From Flavobacterium aquicola (GTDB taxonomy: Bacteria > Bacteroidota > Bacteroidia > Flavobacteriales > Flavobacteriaceae): a stretch of 64,000 nucleotides of DNA. How positions within the stretch are numbered: the first letter of the stretch is position 1; each line of letters starts with the position of its first letter. The notes beneath the pieces are model-generated. The model was not told the DNA's origin and searched no databases. It saw nothing but the letters and a program-made list of their open reading frames with translations. The position numbers were made by a program, and so were the translations under genes. The stretch is taken from assembly GCF_003385115.1 (NCBI RefSeq), contig NZ_QUNI01000008.1, positions 1 through 64,000 of the forward strand, in the 5' to 3' direction. Shown here one piece after another: positions 45,022 through 54,572 of the stretch.

Positions 45022-46800
45022 ATGTCTGAACAATTAAAATCACAAGAAGAGTTTTTAGCAAATTTCAACTGGCACAACTTTGAAGAAGGTATCGATGCAG
45101 TAGATGAGAAAAACTTGTTGGAATTCGAAGAACTAGTATCAAAAACTTTTATCGCTACTGACCAAGAAGAAGTAGTTGAAGGAGTAGTTGTGAGAATTAC
45201 AGATAGAGACGTTATCGTTGATATCAACGCAAAATCGGAAGGTGTTATTTCATTAAACGAATTCCGTTACAACCCAAACTTAAAAGTAGGTGACAAAGTA
45301 GAAGTATTAATTGACATCCGTGAGGACAAAACTGGTCAACTAGTATTATCACACAGAAAAGCACGTACTATCAAATCTTGGGATAGAGTTATTGCTGCAA
45401 ACGAAACAGGAGAAATCGTTAATGGTTTTGTAAAATGCAGAACTAAAGGTGGTATGATCGTTGATGTTTTCGGAATTGAAGCATTCTTACCAGGATCTCA
45501 AATTGACGTTAAGCCAATTAGAGATTACGATGTATATGTAAACAAAATGATGGAATTCAAAGTGGTAAAAATTAACCACGAATTCAAAAACGTTGTTGTA
45601 TCTCATAAAGCGCTTATTGAAGCTGACATCGAAGTACAGAAAAAAGAAATTATCGGTCAATTACAAAAAGGACAAGTATTAGAAGGTGTTGTTAAAAACA
45701 TTACTTCTTATGGTGTGTTTATTGACTTAGGTGGTGTTGACGGATTAATCCACATTACTGACCTTTCTTGGTCAAGAATCAACCACCCAAGTGAAGTTCT
45801 TGAATTAGACCAAAAATTAAACGTTGTAATCCTTGATTTCGATGATGAGAAAACAAGAATTCAATTAGGATTGAAACAATTAAACGCTCACCCATGGGAT
45901 GCTTTGAACGCTGATTTAAAAATTGGTGACAAAGTAAACGGTAAAGTAGTTGTAATCGCTGATTACGGTGCATTTATCGAAGTTGCTGAAGGTGTTGAAG
46001 GTTTAATCCACGTTTCTGAAATGTCATGGTCTACTCACTTACGTTCTGCTCAAGATTTCGTAAAAGTTGGAGATGTTGTTGAAGCTGTTATCTTAACTTT
46101 AGATAGAGATGACCGTAAAATGTCATTAGGTATCAAACAATTGACTCAAGATCCATGGACTGATATCACTGCTAAATACCCAGTAGGTTCTAAACATACA
46201 GGTATCGTTAGAAACTTTACAAACTTTGGAATTTTCGTAGAATTAGAAGAAGGAATTGATGGATTAATCTACATTTCTGACCTTTCTTGGACTAAGAAAA
46301 TCAAACATCCATCTGAATTTGTAAATGTTGGTGAGAAATTAGACGTAGTTGTATTAGAATTAGATGTTGACGGACGTAAATTATCTTTAGGTCACAAACA
46401 AACTACTGCTAATCCTTGGGATCAATACGAAGATTCTTTCGCTGTAGGAACTATCCACAATGGTGAGATTTCTGAAATCGTTGACAAAGGAGCTACTGTA
46501 GAATTCGGTGAAGATATCGTTGCTTTCATTCCTACTCGTCACCTTGAAAAAGAAGACGGTAAAAAATTGAAAAAAGGAGATTTTGCTGATTTCAAAGTAA
46601 TTGAATTCAACAAAGAATTCAAAAGAGTAGTTGCTTCTCACACTGCTATCTTCCGTGAAGAAGAAGAGAAAAACGTGAAAGCTGCAACTGAAAATACTTC
46701 ATCTGCATCTACTACAAATGCACCTGCTGCAACTTTAGGAGACAACAATGATGTATTAGCTGCATTGAAAGCTAAAATGGAAAAATCAGAGAAAAAATAA
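45022..46800 (+). CDS. rpsA: 30S ribosomal protein S1
   Basis: 592 residues with six S1 RNA-binding domains in series (from about 50, 135, 215, 300, 385 and 470), for example GVVKNITSYGVFIDLGGVDGLIHITDLSW and IRNFTNFGIFVELEEGIDG-type strands. A low-complexity Ala/Thr tail ends in basic residues. S1 helps recruit mRNA to the 30S subunit. Codon use here is strongly biased (few rare codons), as in highly expressed genes. Confidence 0.97.
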   Translation: MSEQLKSQEEFLANFNWHNFEEGIDAVDEKNLLEFEELVSKTFIATDQEEVVEGVVVRITDRDVIVDINAKSEGVISLNEFRYNPNLKVGDKVEVLIDIREDKTGQLVLSHRKARTIKSWDRVIAANETGEIVNGFVKCRTKGGMIVDVFGIEAFLPGSQIDVKPIRDYDVYVNKMMEFKVVKINHEFKNVVVSHKALIEADIEVQKKEIIGQLQKGQVLEGVVKNITSYGVFIDLGGVDGLIHITDLSWSRINHPSEVLELDQKLNVVILDFDDEKTRIQLGLKQLNAHPWDALNADLKIGDKVNGKVVVIADYGAFIEVAEGVEGLIHVSEMSWSTHLRSAQDFVKVGDVVEAVILTLDRDDRKMSLGIKQLTQDPWTDITAKYPVGSKHTGIVRNFTNFGIFVELEEGIDGLIYISDLSWTKKIKHPSEFVNVGEKLDVVVLELDVDGRKLSLGHKQTTANPWDQYEDSFAVGTIHNGEISEIVDKGATVEFGEDIVAFIPTRHLEKEDGKKLKKGDFADFKVIEFNKEFKRVVASHTAIFREEEEKNVKAATENTSSASTTNAPAATLGDNNDVLAALKAKMEKSEKK

Positions 46801-46823
46801 TTCTTAGATTTTTTGAAATATGG

Positions 46824-46854
46824 AAAGCCTCACAGAAATGTGAGGTTTTTTTTG
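46824..46854 (+). terminator. Intrinsic terminator of rpsA
   Basis: CCTCACA pairs with TGTGAGG around GAAA, followed by eight T. Confidence 0.9.
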
Positions 46855-46884
46855 TTTTATATTTTGTCTTTTTAACAAAAAAAA

Positions 46885-46914
46885 TTGTGTTATAGTTGTA
46901 AAAAGTTACTTTTG
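46885..46914 (+). promoter_or_regulatory. Promoter of the LRR gene
   Basis: TTG at 46885-46887, 19 nt, and TACTTTTG at 46907-46914. This fits TTG-N19-TAnnTTTG; the ATG is 18 bp after the -7 box. Confidence 0.75.
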
Positions 46915-46931
46915 TATGAAAATTTACATAT

Positions 46932-49568
46932 ATGAAGAAAATTTACTTTTTAATTTTAGTTTTGTGTTTTATTAATGGTGTTTGTGCGCAGGTAATTAAT
47001 TTTCCTGATGCTAAATTTAAAGCAAAATTACTGGAAGCTTCAACTGATAATTCCCTCGCTTTCAACACTGATGGAGTCAATTTTAAAGTAGATGCAAATA
47101 ATGATGGTGAAATAGAGGTAAGCGAAGCAATAAATGTTGGCCAACTATATCTTCAAGGGACAGAAATTTCTAATTTAACTGGTGTTGAGAATTTTACAAA
47201 TTTAGTATCCTTAAATTGCCAAGGAAATAAATTAACAAATTTAAATATTAGCAATTTATTACTACTTGAATATTTAGAATGTAGTTACAATCAATTAGAA
47301 AATTTAACTTTTGGCGCAAATATTCTTAAGGATTTACAATGTTATAATAATAAATTAACGAGTTTGGATTTGAATAATTTAATATTACTTGAAAGTTTAA
47401 ATTGCAACAATAATGCATTAAGTCAATTAGATGTTCAGCAAAATAGAAAACTTATTAATTTGAATTGTAATACTAATAAAATTTCTAATTTAAATTTAGT
47501 GGGATTAACAAATCTGCGTAGTTTAAATTGCAACGAAAATATTTTGACTAATTTAAATATTAATGGATTAAGCTCTCTAACATCGATTGAATGTTCCATA
47601 AATAAACTAACAAATTTAGATTTAAACGAAAACATCAGTTTACAAGATTTAGATTGTTCATCAAATCAACTTACAAACATAAATTTAACTGGACTATCTA
47701 AACTTTATCTTTTGAATTTATTTGAAAATAAGCTAACCACACTTGACCTTACAGGACTGTCGGAACTAATGTATTTAAGTTTTTTTGATAATGGTATTGA
47801 AACTATAGATCTTACCAATTCACCTAAAATAATCGATTTGAGCGGTGGAAAAAATCCACTAGTATCGATAGATTTAGCTCAATTGTCTAATCTCGAAACC
47901 TTATGGTTAGGGAATGCTTTAATACATTCTCTAGACTTGAGTAATTTAAATAAACTCACAGGCGTTAATATATCTGATTGCCCAAATTTAGAATCTATAA
48001 ACCTAAAAAATGGTAGTTTTGAAGATTTGAATTATTTAGAGGTTGAATTAAAGGATTATTACAAAACAGATTTTAGTAATTTCTCCAATTGTCCTAAATT
48101 AAAATACATTTGCGGAGATCAGGGAGAGCTTGAATCTATTACACTAAAAACAGTAGGTTATAATTATACCGATTGTATTGTTGGTGGATATTGCTCTTTT
48201 GATGAAGGAGGGGCAAACTACACTATTAAAGGGAACAATAGACTAGACACTAATAAAAATGGTTGTGATGATTCTGATTTGCCAGCAGCAAATGTTAAGT
48301 TTATTATTTCTGACGGGATTGAAACAGGAACTATAGTCACGAATAATTCAGGCAATTATTCTATCAAAGTTAAGGAAGGAACTTATAGCGTTACTCCAAT
48401 TTTAGAAAATAAAGACTATTTTACAATTTCACCAAGCTCTATAAATATTGCTTTTCCAACAGATGTAACTCCTTTTATCCAAAATTTTTGTATTACACCA
48501 ATTGCTATTCACAATGATTTAGAAATTACTTTAATTCCACTTGAAGCAGCTAGGCCAGGATTTGACACAAAGTATAAATTGATATATAAAAACAAAGGTA
48601 ATACTGTACAATCTGGAATTGTAAATTTAACTTTTGAGGATATTGTTTTAGATGTAGTGACCTCCAATCCTTTCATTTCCTACCAAAACGAAAATAATTT
48701 ATCTTGGGATTTCACCAATTTAAAACCATTTGAAACTCGTGAAATTGCCTTAACACTAAATTTAAATGGCCCAATGGAAATACCAGCAGTTGTAAACGGG
48801 GCTATTTTGCGTTATAAAGCAGCAATAAATACTATTGACACTGATGAAAACACAAATGACAATACATTTTATTTTGATCACACTGTTGTTGGTTCTTTAG
48901 ATCCAAATGACAAAACCTGTTTGGAAGGTGACGTTATTACACCTAGTTTAATAGGTGAATATGTTCATTATTTAATTCGTTTTGAAAATACAGGAACATA
49001 TCCTGCTCAGAATATTGTTGTGAAAGATATGATTGACTTATCAAAATTTGATATTTCGACTTTGATTCCAACGAGTTCAAGTCATTCCTTTGTAACTAAA
49101 ATTTCTGAAGGAAATAAAGTGGAATTTATTTTTGAAAACATCAATCTTCCTTTTGATGATACAAACAATGACGGTTATATCGCTTTTAAAATCAAAACAC
49201 TGCCCACACTGGTTACTGGAGATTCATTTGATAATGAAGCTAATATCTACTTTGATTACAATTTTCCTGTTTTAACTAATAAAGCTACTTCTACTTTTAA
49301 AACAACATTGGACAAATCTGATTTTGAATTTTCCAATTATTTTAGCGTTTATCCAAATCCAGCAAATGAAGTTTTAAATATTTCGGTACAAAAAGATATC
49401 AAAATTCAGTCAATTTCAATTTATGATATTTTGGGACAATTGGTAATTGCACTTCCTAATATAAAAGATGCTTCAAAAATTGATGTTTCCAATTTAAGAA
49501 CTGGAAATTATTTTCTAAAAATAAAAGCAGACAAAGGAAGTTCTAGTTTTAAATTTATTAAAAAATAA
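46932..49568 (+). CDS. Leucine-rich-repeat protein with T9SS type A sorting domain
   Basis: 878 residues with a signal peptide (about 1-20). Leucine-rich repeats of about 21 residues with the LxxLxCxxNxLTxLDL pattern run from about 80 to 360. A segment with TNKNGCDDSDLPAANVKF (about 430-500) looks like a SdrD/CNA-type repeat. This is followed by beta-sandwich domains with DPNDKTCLEGD and FDYNFPVLTN, typical of the DUF7619 type. The last ~75 residues (VYPNPANEVLNISV ... IYDILGQLV ... LRTGNYFLKI) form the type A C-terminal signal for type IX secretion. Likely a cell-surface protein; ligand unknown. Confidence 0.88.
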   Translation: MKKIYFLILVLCFINGVCAQVINFPDAKFKAKLLEASTDNSLAFNTDGVNFKVDANNDGEIEVSEAINVGQLYLQGTEISNLTGVENFTNLVSLNCQGNKLTNLNISNLLLLEYLECSYNQLENLTFGANILKDLQCYNNKLTSLDLNNLILLESLNCNNNALSQLDVQQNRKLINLNCNTNKISNLNLVGLTNLRSLNCNENILTNLNINGLSSLTSIECSINKLTNLDLNENISLQDLDCSSNQLTNINLTGLSKLYLLNLFENKLTTLDLTGLSELMYLSFFDNGIETIDLTNSPKIIDLSGGKNPLVSIDLAQLSNLETLWLGNALIHSLDLSNLNKLTGVNISDCPNLESINLKNGSFEDLNYLEVELKDYYKTDFSNFSNCPKLKYICGDQGELESITLKTVGYNYTDCIVGGYCSFDEGGANYTIKGNNRLDTNKNGCDDSDLPAANVKFIISDGIETGTIVTNNSGNYSIKVKEGTYSVTPILENKDYFTISPSSINIAFPTDVTPFIQNFCITPIAIHNDLEITLIPLEAARPGFDTKYKLIYKNKGNTVQSGIVNLTFEDIVLDVVTSNPFISYQNENNLSWDFTNLKPFETREIALTLNLNGPMEIPAVVNGAILRYKAAINTIDTDENTNDNTFYFDHTVVGSLDPNDKTCLEGDVITPSLIGEYVHYLIRFENTGTYPAQNIVVKDMIDLSKFDISTLIPTSSSHSFVTKISEGNKVEFIFENINLPFDDTNNDGYIAFKIKTLPTLVTGDSFDNEANIYFDYNFPVLTNKATSTFKTTLDKSDFEFSNYFSVYPNPANEVLNISVQKDIKIQSISIYDILGQLVIALPNIKDASKIDVSNLRTGNYFLKIKADKGSSSFKFIKK

Positions 49569-49650
49569 GTTATGATTGATTGGGAGAATACCACCTTCAA
49601 TAAATAAAAAATCAAATATATTATTAAAAAATAGTTTTCCAACTTTAGTA

Positions 49651-49685
49651 AAAAAAATGCCTCCAAATTTGTGAGGCATTTTTTA
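49651..49685 (+). terminator. Intrinsic terminator of the LRR gene
   Basis: AAAAAATGCCTC pairs with GAGGCATTTTTT around CAAATTTGT. Confidence 0.88.
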
Positions 49686-49767
49686 TTTATAGTGCTTTAT
49701 TTTTTTCAACTATCCCATTAAAAGCCAATTTAAAAATCAAAACTACTGTTTAAAGTTGGAAAATGTT

Positions 49768-49775
49768 TATTTTTG
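49768..49775 (+). promoter_or_regulatory. -7 element before the type B cargo gene
   Basis: TATTTTTG fits TAnnTTTG, 20 bp before the ATG at 49795. The -33 position reads ACTG. Confidence 0.4.
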
Positions 49776-49794
49776 ATAAAATAAAATAAGTTTT

Positions 49795-52700
49795 ATGGTG
49801 CAAAAATTATTTTTCAACTCCAAATTTACATTTTCTGCCTACTTAACAGCGATGCTCTTTTTTTTTATTTCTATAAAGAGTAATGCGCAGTGTGCTGGTA
49901 TTGATAATAGTATTACTATTTGTGATATTACAAATAACAGCAATAAAAATGTGGACTTGAATTTGTTATTAGGAATACATACAGCGGGAGGTACTTGGAC
50001 TGATGATGATAATTCGGGAGGCCTTGACACTGCTACTGGTATATTAAATGCACAGCAGGTATTCAGGAGCGGAATTTATCATTATACTTATAAAATTGAT
50101 GGAATTACTGGATGTACCGATAATGAATCCGTAATAGAAGTCACAATTGGCGGTTATGCGGGAGTCCCAGGTCCTAATAATTCAATCTGTAGTTCAGATA
50201 AATCGTATAGCTTATTCCAGGTTTTTCAAGGAATACCTGTTTTAGCGCCACAAAGCGGCGGTACTTGGAGTGATTTGGATAATTCGGGGGGGCTAAATAC
50301 TGTAACTGGTGTTTTAAATGCTTCTGTTCCTATTCCCTATAATACATATAGTTATAAATACACGATCAATGCCATTGGAACCTGTGCCGAAACATCAGCT
50401 CAAGTTTCAGTGTCAATTTATCGTTCTCCGGAGCCAGGTATCGCAAGCGGCTTGCAATTGTGCTCAAATCAGGTTGGGGCGTATACAAATTTAGATTTAT
50501 TTACCAGACTGAGTGGAGCTGATGCAGATGGAATATGGTCAGAATCTGGCACTTCTGAATTAAGCAGCCCAACTGACTCTACCATTGATATCCAAAATAT
50601 TTATAATACAAAAGGACCAGGGGTCTACCGTTTTACTTATACTGTAAGTCCGCCAAAAGATGATAGAGTGTGCTCTGATCAGTCATCAACTGTAATTATA
50701 TCAATAGGAGAACAGCTCGATTTTACTGGCGCCACATTATCTGTAAATCCTGATGGCGTATGTGAGAACGAAATGTCTACCACAACCTATACTGGTATTT
50801 TAAGACAAGGTATCAAAGCGATAGCGAATGGAAATTACAGAGTGAGCTATACAATTGCCGGCGTAGGATCATTTACTACTTTCCAAAATTTCAATAATGG
50901 AGTTTTACTTTTCCCTATTGATTCTTCAAATTTTACACTAGTAAAAGATTATACCATAAGAGTAAACAATGTTACATTAGTTTCCAGTCCCGTGTTTTGT
51001 TCGAGTATTGTTGGTACAATTCAAGATATATTACATATTTCTCCGAGTCCAAAAATCGACAATGCCACACTTACGATTGATCCTGTTTGTCAGGGTTCAG
51101 ATGCTATCGTACAATTTTCTGGCACATCTAACCTTTCAGATGGCAATTATGATATTATTTATAATTTGAGCGGCAGTAATACTTTAAACGGAATACCAGC
51201 TACAATGAATGTAATAGGCGGCTTGTCATCTTTTACTATTCCATCTTTTTATATTTCCAGAACAGGAACTTCCTCAGTGTCCATTACTAAAATTACAAAT
51301 CTTACTACCACTTGCAGTAATATATCAACTCTTAAAAGTGATTTTATCGTTAACCCAGCATTAGATATAAACAATTTGGCAATTGCAGTTAACAATATCT
51401 GTTTAAATCAACCAGCAAATGTAAATTTAACTGGTTTGGGTTTATTAACTTCTATTGATGTGACCTACAATCTTTCAGGTAGTAATAATGTTGGCAGTAA
51501 AATAGTTTCTTTAACCGCTGTATCTGGTCAAGGTACCTTTTCTGTTCCTGCCAGTGATATTCCAAATACAGGTCTAACTACTCTTGCAATTACCAACATT
51601 ACCAATACTATTACAGGATGTACATTTGCAATAAATAACAAGAGTGCTAATTTTACAGTTATTTCACCTCCAGCAATTCCCGTGGCCGCAGACCAGCCTT
51701 TCTGTACAAGTGAAAACGCAACTGTCGCCAATTTAGTCCCAAACGGAAATCAATACCAATGGTTTGATACAGCAGCAAGCACGGTTCCGCTGACAAACAC
51801 GACACCTTTGCTTACTGGTGATTATTTTGTAAAACAAATAAATCCTGTGACTGGTTGTGAATCAGGATTAAAAATGGTAAATATAACTATTAACACTACA
51901 CCTCAAATTGATACTGCCAGATTATCAGTTGCTACAACTTGCCAGTCCTACAATGTAACAGTTTTATTAGGCGGCAGTTCAAATCTTACTAATGGTAATT
52001 ATACTATTCTTTATGATTTAACTGGAGACAATACAGGTGCAGATATCTATGCTGTTCTTACTGTAGTGAGCGGAATAGGGGTGTTTTCAATTCCTGCAGC
52101 ATTAGTCCCAAATGCAGGTTCAACAACCGTTTCAATAACCAAAATTACTAATCCAACTACTAACTGTTCAAATACTGTAAACTTAAACAAATCCTTCACT
52201 ACAAATCCTTTACCTGACATCAGCAATATGTCAGTAAACATAAACAACGTCTGTCAAAATCAGCCTGCATTTGTAGAAATAACCGGATTAGGAACATTGT
52301 CTACAATTAATATTAATTTTTCGTTATCAGGAGCCAATACTTTAAACATAAAAACCATGTCATTGAATGTCGTATCTGGGCAGACCAATTTTGAAATTCC
52401 GAATACAGATATACCGAATGCCGGGGTGACGACTTTTAACATGACGAATATCACCAATACTCAAAATGGCTGTCCGATATTTATCGATCATAAAACTGAT
52501 TTTAAAGTAAATGGTCCTCCGGATATTTCTTCAATTGCTATCGTTATAAATGACGGGTGTCCTAATCAGCCTTTAAATGTTGCTATTTCAGGACTTGGTT
52601 CTTTAACAGATGTTATATTAAGTTATGCTGTGTCGGGTACCAATGTAATTAGTACACAAACTGTCCAGTTGGAAGTAACAGGAGGGAATGCAAATTTTTC

Positions 52701-53604
52701 AATACCCGGAAGCTCACTACTTTTAGCCGGTACAAACACATTGTCGCTATCAAATCTAGTAGATTTTTCAACTTCCTGTTATACAATAATCAATTCAATT
52801 TCTCAAAATTTTGATATACTGCCTCTTCCAAGTAATCCAGCAGCAAATAGTCAAGGTTTTTGCAAAGAAAACGCATCAACAGTGGCTGATTTATTTCCAA
52901 ACGGAGCTCAATACAAATGGTATGATTCAGCTGGCAGCACAACACCTTTATTGCCAACAACACTTTTGGTAGCTGGAATTTACTATTTAACAGAAGTAAA
53001 TCCCACAACAGGATGCGAATCACACCCAACTGAAGTAAGTGTTCAGATAAACAGTATGCCAACGCCAACATTAGAAACTGATGGAGGAAATTTTTGCGGA
53101 GCAGATAAACCGACAATACAAAATTTATCCAGCAAAACTAATTATACTGGTGATTTGACTTGGTACAACGCACCTGTTAATGGAACGGCACTTGCTAACT
53201 CTGATTTCCTTACCGAGGGAACAACATATTATGGAATTGATTATAACTCAATTACTAAATGTACCTCTGAACCAGTAGAAGCCACTGTAACATTATTTTC
53301 CTGTAATGTTAACCCAGACGGCTTAAAAATTCCAGATGGCTTTTCGCCAAATGGTGACGGGGTTAATGATACATTTAAAATATTAGATATCGAATATCTG
53401 TTTCCAAATTTCACTATAGAAATATTCAATCGATACGGAAATATAATGTTTAAAGGAAATGTCAACAAACCAGATTGGGATGGAAAAAATTCTAATTCAA
53501 GTTTCATAAGTGGTGATGCAGGGACTGGTGTATATTTTTACATTATCAATTATAATAAAGACAACTTTTCTCCAAGACAGGGACAGCTTTATTTGAACCG
53601 ATAA
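49795..53604 (+). CDS. Large repeat protein with T9SS type B (gliding-associated) C-terminal domain
   Basis: 1269 residues with a signal peptide ending near SNAQC. Two repeats with GGTWTDDDNSGGLDTATG (about 60-145) come first. Then about six units of ~95 residues from about 415 to 1005, each with a Cys in a PVCQ/NICLN/NVCQN/DGCPN-type start, LSGSN and SIPAS/FEIPNTDIPN. Two Ig-like T9SS modules (QYQWFD, QYKWYD) interrupt or follow. The C-terminal IPDGFSPNGDGVNDTFKI ... IFNRYGNIMFKG ... GTGVYFYII is the type B sorting domain. It is upstream of a PorP/SprF gene, its probable secretion partner. Likely a surface adhesin. Confidence 0.9.
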   Translation: MVQKLFFNSKFTFSAYLTAMLFFFISIKSNAQCAGIDNSITICDITNNSNKNVDLNLLLGIHTAGGTWTDDDNSGGLDTATGILNAQQVFRSGIYHYTYKIDGITGCTDNESVIEVTIGGYAGVPGPNNSICSSDKSYSLFQVFQGIPVLAPQSGGTWSDLDNSGGLNTVTGVLNASVPIPYNTYSYKYTINAIGTCAETSAQVSVSIYRSPEPGIASGLQLCSNQVGAYTNLDLFTRLSGADADGIWSESGTSELSSPTDSTIDIQNIYNTKGPGVYRFTYTVSPPKDDRVCSDQSSTVIISIGEQLDFTGATLSVNPDGVCENEMSTTTYTGILRQGIKAIANGNYRVSYTIAGVGSFTTFQNFNNGVLLFPIDSSNFTLVKDYTIRVNNVTLVSSPVFCSSIVGTIQDILHISPSPKIDNATLTIDPVCQGSDAIVQFSGTSNLSDGNYDIIYNLSGSNTLNGIPATMNVIGGLSSFTIPSFYISRTGTSSVSITKITNLTTTCSNISTLKSDFIVNPALDINNLAIAVNNICLNQPANVNLTGLGLLTSIDVTYNLSGSNNVGSKIVSLTAVSGQGTFSVPASDIPNTGLTTLAITNITNTITGCTFAINNKSANFTVISPPAIPVAADQPFCTSENATVANLVPNGNQYQWFDTAASTVPLTNTTPLLTGDYFVKQINPVTGCESGLKMVNITINTTPQIDTARLSVATTCQSYNVTVLLGGSSNLTNGNYTILYDLTGDNTGADIYAVLTVVSGIGVFSIPAALVPNAGSTTVSITKITNPTTNCSNTVNLNKSFTTNPLPDISNMSVNINNVCQNQPAFVEITGLGTLSTININFSLSGANTLNIKTMSLNVVSGQTNFEIPNTDIPNAGVTTFNMTNITNTQNGCPIFIDHKTDFKVNGPPDISSIAIVINDGCPNQPLNVAISGLGSLTDVILSYAVSGTNVISTQTVQLEVTGGNANFSIPGSSLLLAGTNTLSLSNLVDFSTSCYTIINSISQNFDILPLPSNPAANSQGFCKENASTVADLFPNGAQYKWYDSAGSTTPLLPTTLLVAGIYYLTEVNPTTGCESHPTEVSVQINSMPTPTLETDGGNFCGADKPTIQNLSSKTNYTGDLTWYNAPVNGTALANSDFLTEGTTYYGIDYNSITKCTSEPVEATVTLFSCNVNPDGLKIPDGFSPNGDGVNDTFKILDIEYLFPNFTIEIFNRYGNIMFKGNVNKPDWDGKNSNSSFISGDAGTGVYFYIINYNKDNFSPRQGQLYLNR

Positions 53605-53632
53605 TCTTTTTTTACTACTAAATTTATTCAAA

Positions 53633-54562
53633 ATGAAGAAATTAATACTTCTTGTGTTTTTTTTCCTTTCTATACTAAAGGCAAGCGCTCAGCAGGAGCC
53701 TCATTTTACACAGTATATGAGTAATATGAGCGTGATAAATCCTGCTTATGCTACAGCTTCACCATCAATCCTTAATTTAGGAACATTATATCGCTACCAA
53801 TGGGCTGGAATTAAAGGTGCTCCAAAAACAATAACCTTATTTGCTCATACGCCTATTAACGACAAAATAGAAACTGGATTCTCATTAGTTTCAGATGATA
53901 TTGGTGATGGAGTTAAAAAGCAAACCAATCTGTTTGCTGATTTTGCGTACGTTCTTCAGCTGGATGAAAACCAGAAACTTTCCTTTGGGGTAAAAGCGGG
54001 ATTCTCTACAATTAGCACGAACTTTAATGGCTTTGAACTAAATGATCCCCGACCTGATTTAGCATTTGAAAGTACAAATGAAACTGTACCCAATATCGGG
54101 ATAGGAGCCTATTACTTTACTGATAATTATTATGTCGGACTGTCAGTTCCCAACATACTTACTACAGAACATTCAGGATCATCGAATGGTCAAATTAATT
54201 CTTTTGGAACTCATAGAGTTCATGGCTATTTAACAGGAGGTTATGTTTTTGATATTAATGAAGCTTTTAAACTGAAACCAGCTGCCATGGCCATATTCGT
54301 AGAAGGTGCACCAGTTTCTGTAGATTTAACTGCAAACGTACTTTATAATGAAAAGTTTGAACTTGGCGCTGCGTATCGTTTTGGCGATGCTGTTAGTGTC
54401 TTAATGAATGTAAATGTAACTCCAAATTTTAGAGTTGGATACTCCTATGACTATACTACTTCTAATCTAAGCCAGTTTAATTCAGGTTCACATGAGATAG
54501 TATTATTGTATAACTTGGATTTGTTAGGAAAAGGATATAATAAATCGCCTAGATTCTTCTAA
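53633..54562 (+). CDS. PorP/SprF-family type IX secretion membrane protein
   Basis: 309 residues with a signal peptide (about 1-19). QEPHFTQYMSNMSVINPAYA is the typical beginning of the PorP/SprF family, and the rest is an outer-membrane beta barrel ending in EIVLLYNLDL. SprF-type proteins are needed for secretion or attachment of type B cargo encoded next to them. It lies 28 bp after the type B cargo gene and 10 bp before the OmpA-family gene. Confidence 0.93.
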   Translation: MKKLILLVFFFLSILKASAQQEPHFTQYMSNMSVINPAYATASPSILNLGTLYRYQWAGIKGAPKTITLFAHTPINDKIETGFSLVSDDIGDGVKKQTNLFADFAYVLQLDENQKLSFGVKAGFSTISTNFNGFELNDPRPDLAFESTNETVPNIGIGAYYFTDNYYVGLSVPNILTTEHSGSSNGQINSFGTHRVHGYLTGGYVFDINEAFKLKPAAMAIFVEGAPVSVDLTANVLYNEKFELGAAYRFGDAVSVLMNVNVTPNFRVGYSYDYTTSNLSQFNSGSHEIVLLYNLDLLGKGYNKSPRFF

Positions 54563-54572
54563 AAAAGTAAAA

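Noticed and set aside
47170..48000. Tandem DNA repeats or CRISPR-like array
   Set aside because: The repetition reflects leucine-rich protein repeats; spacing and sequence vary as coding repeats do. No CRISPR array was seen in the window.
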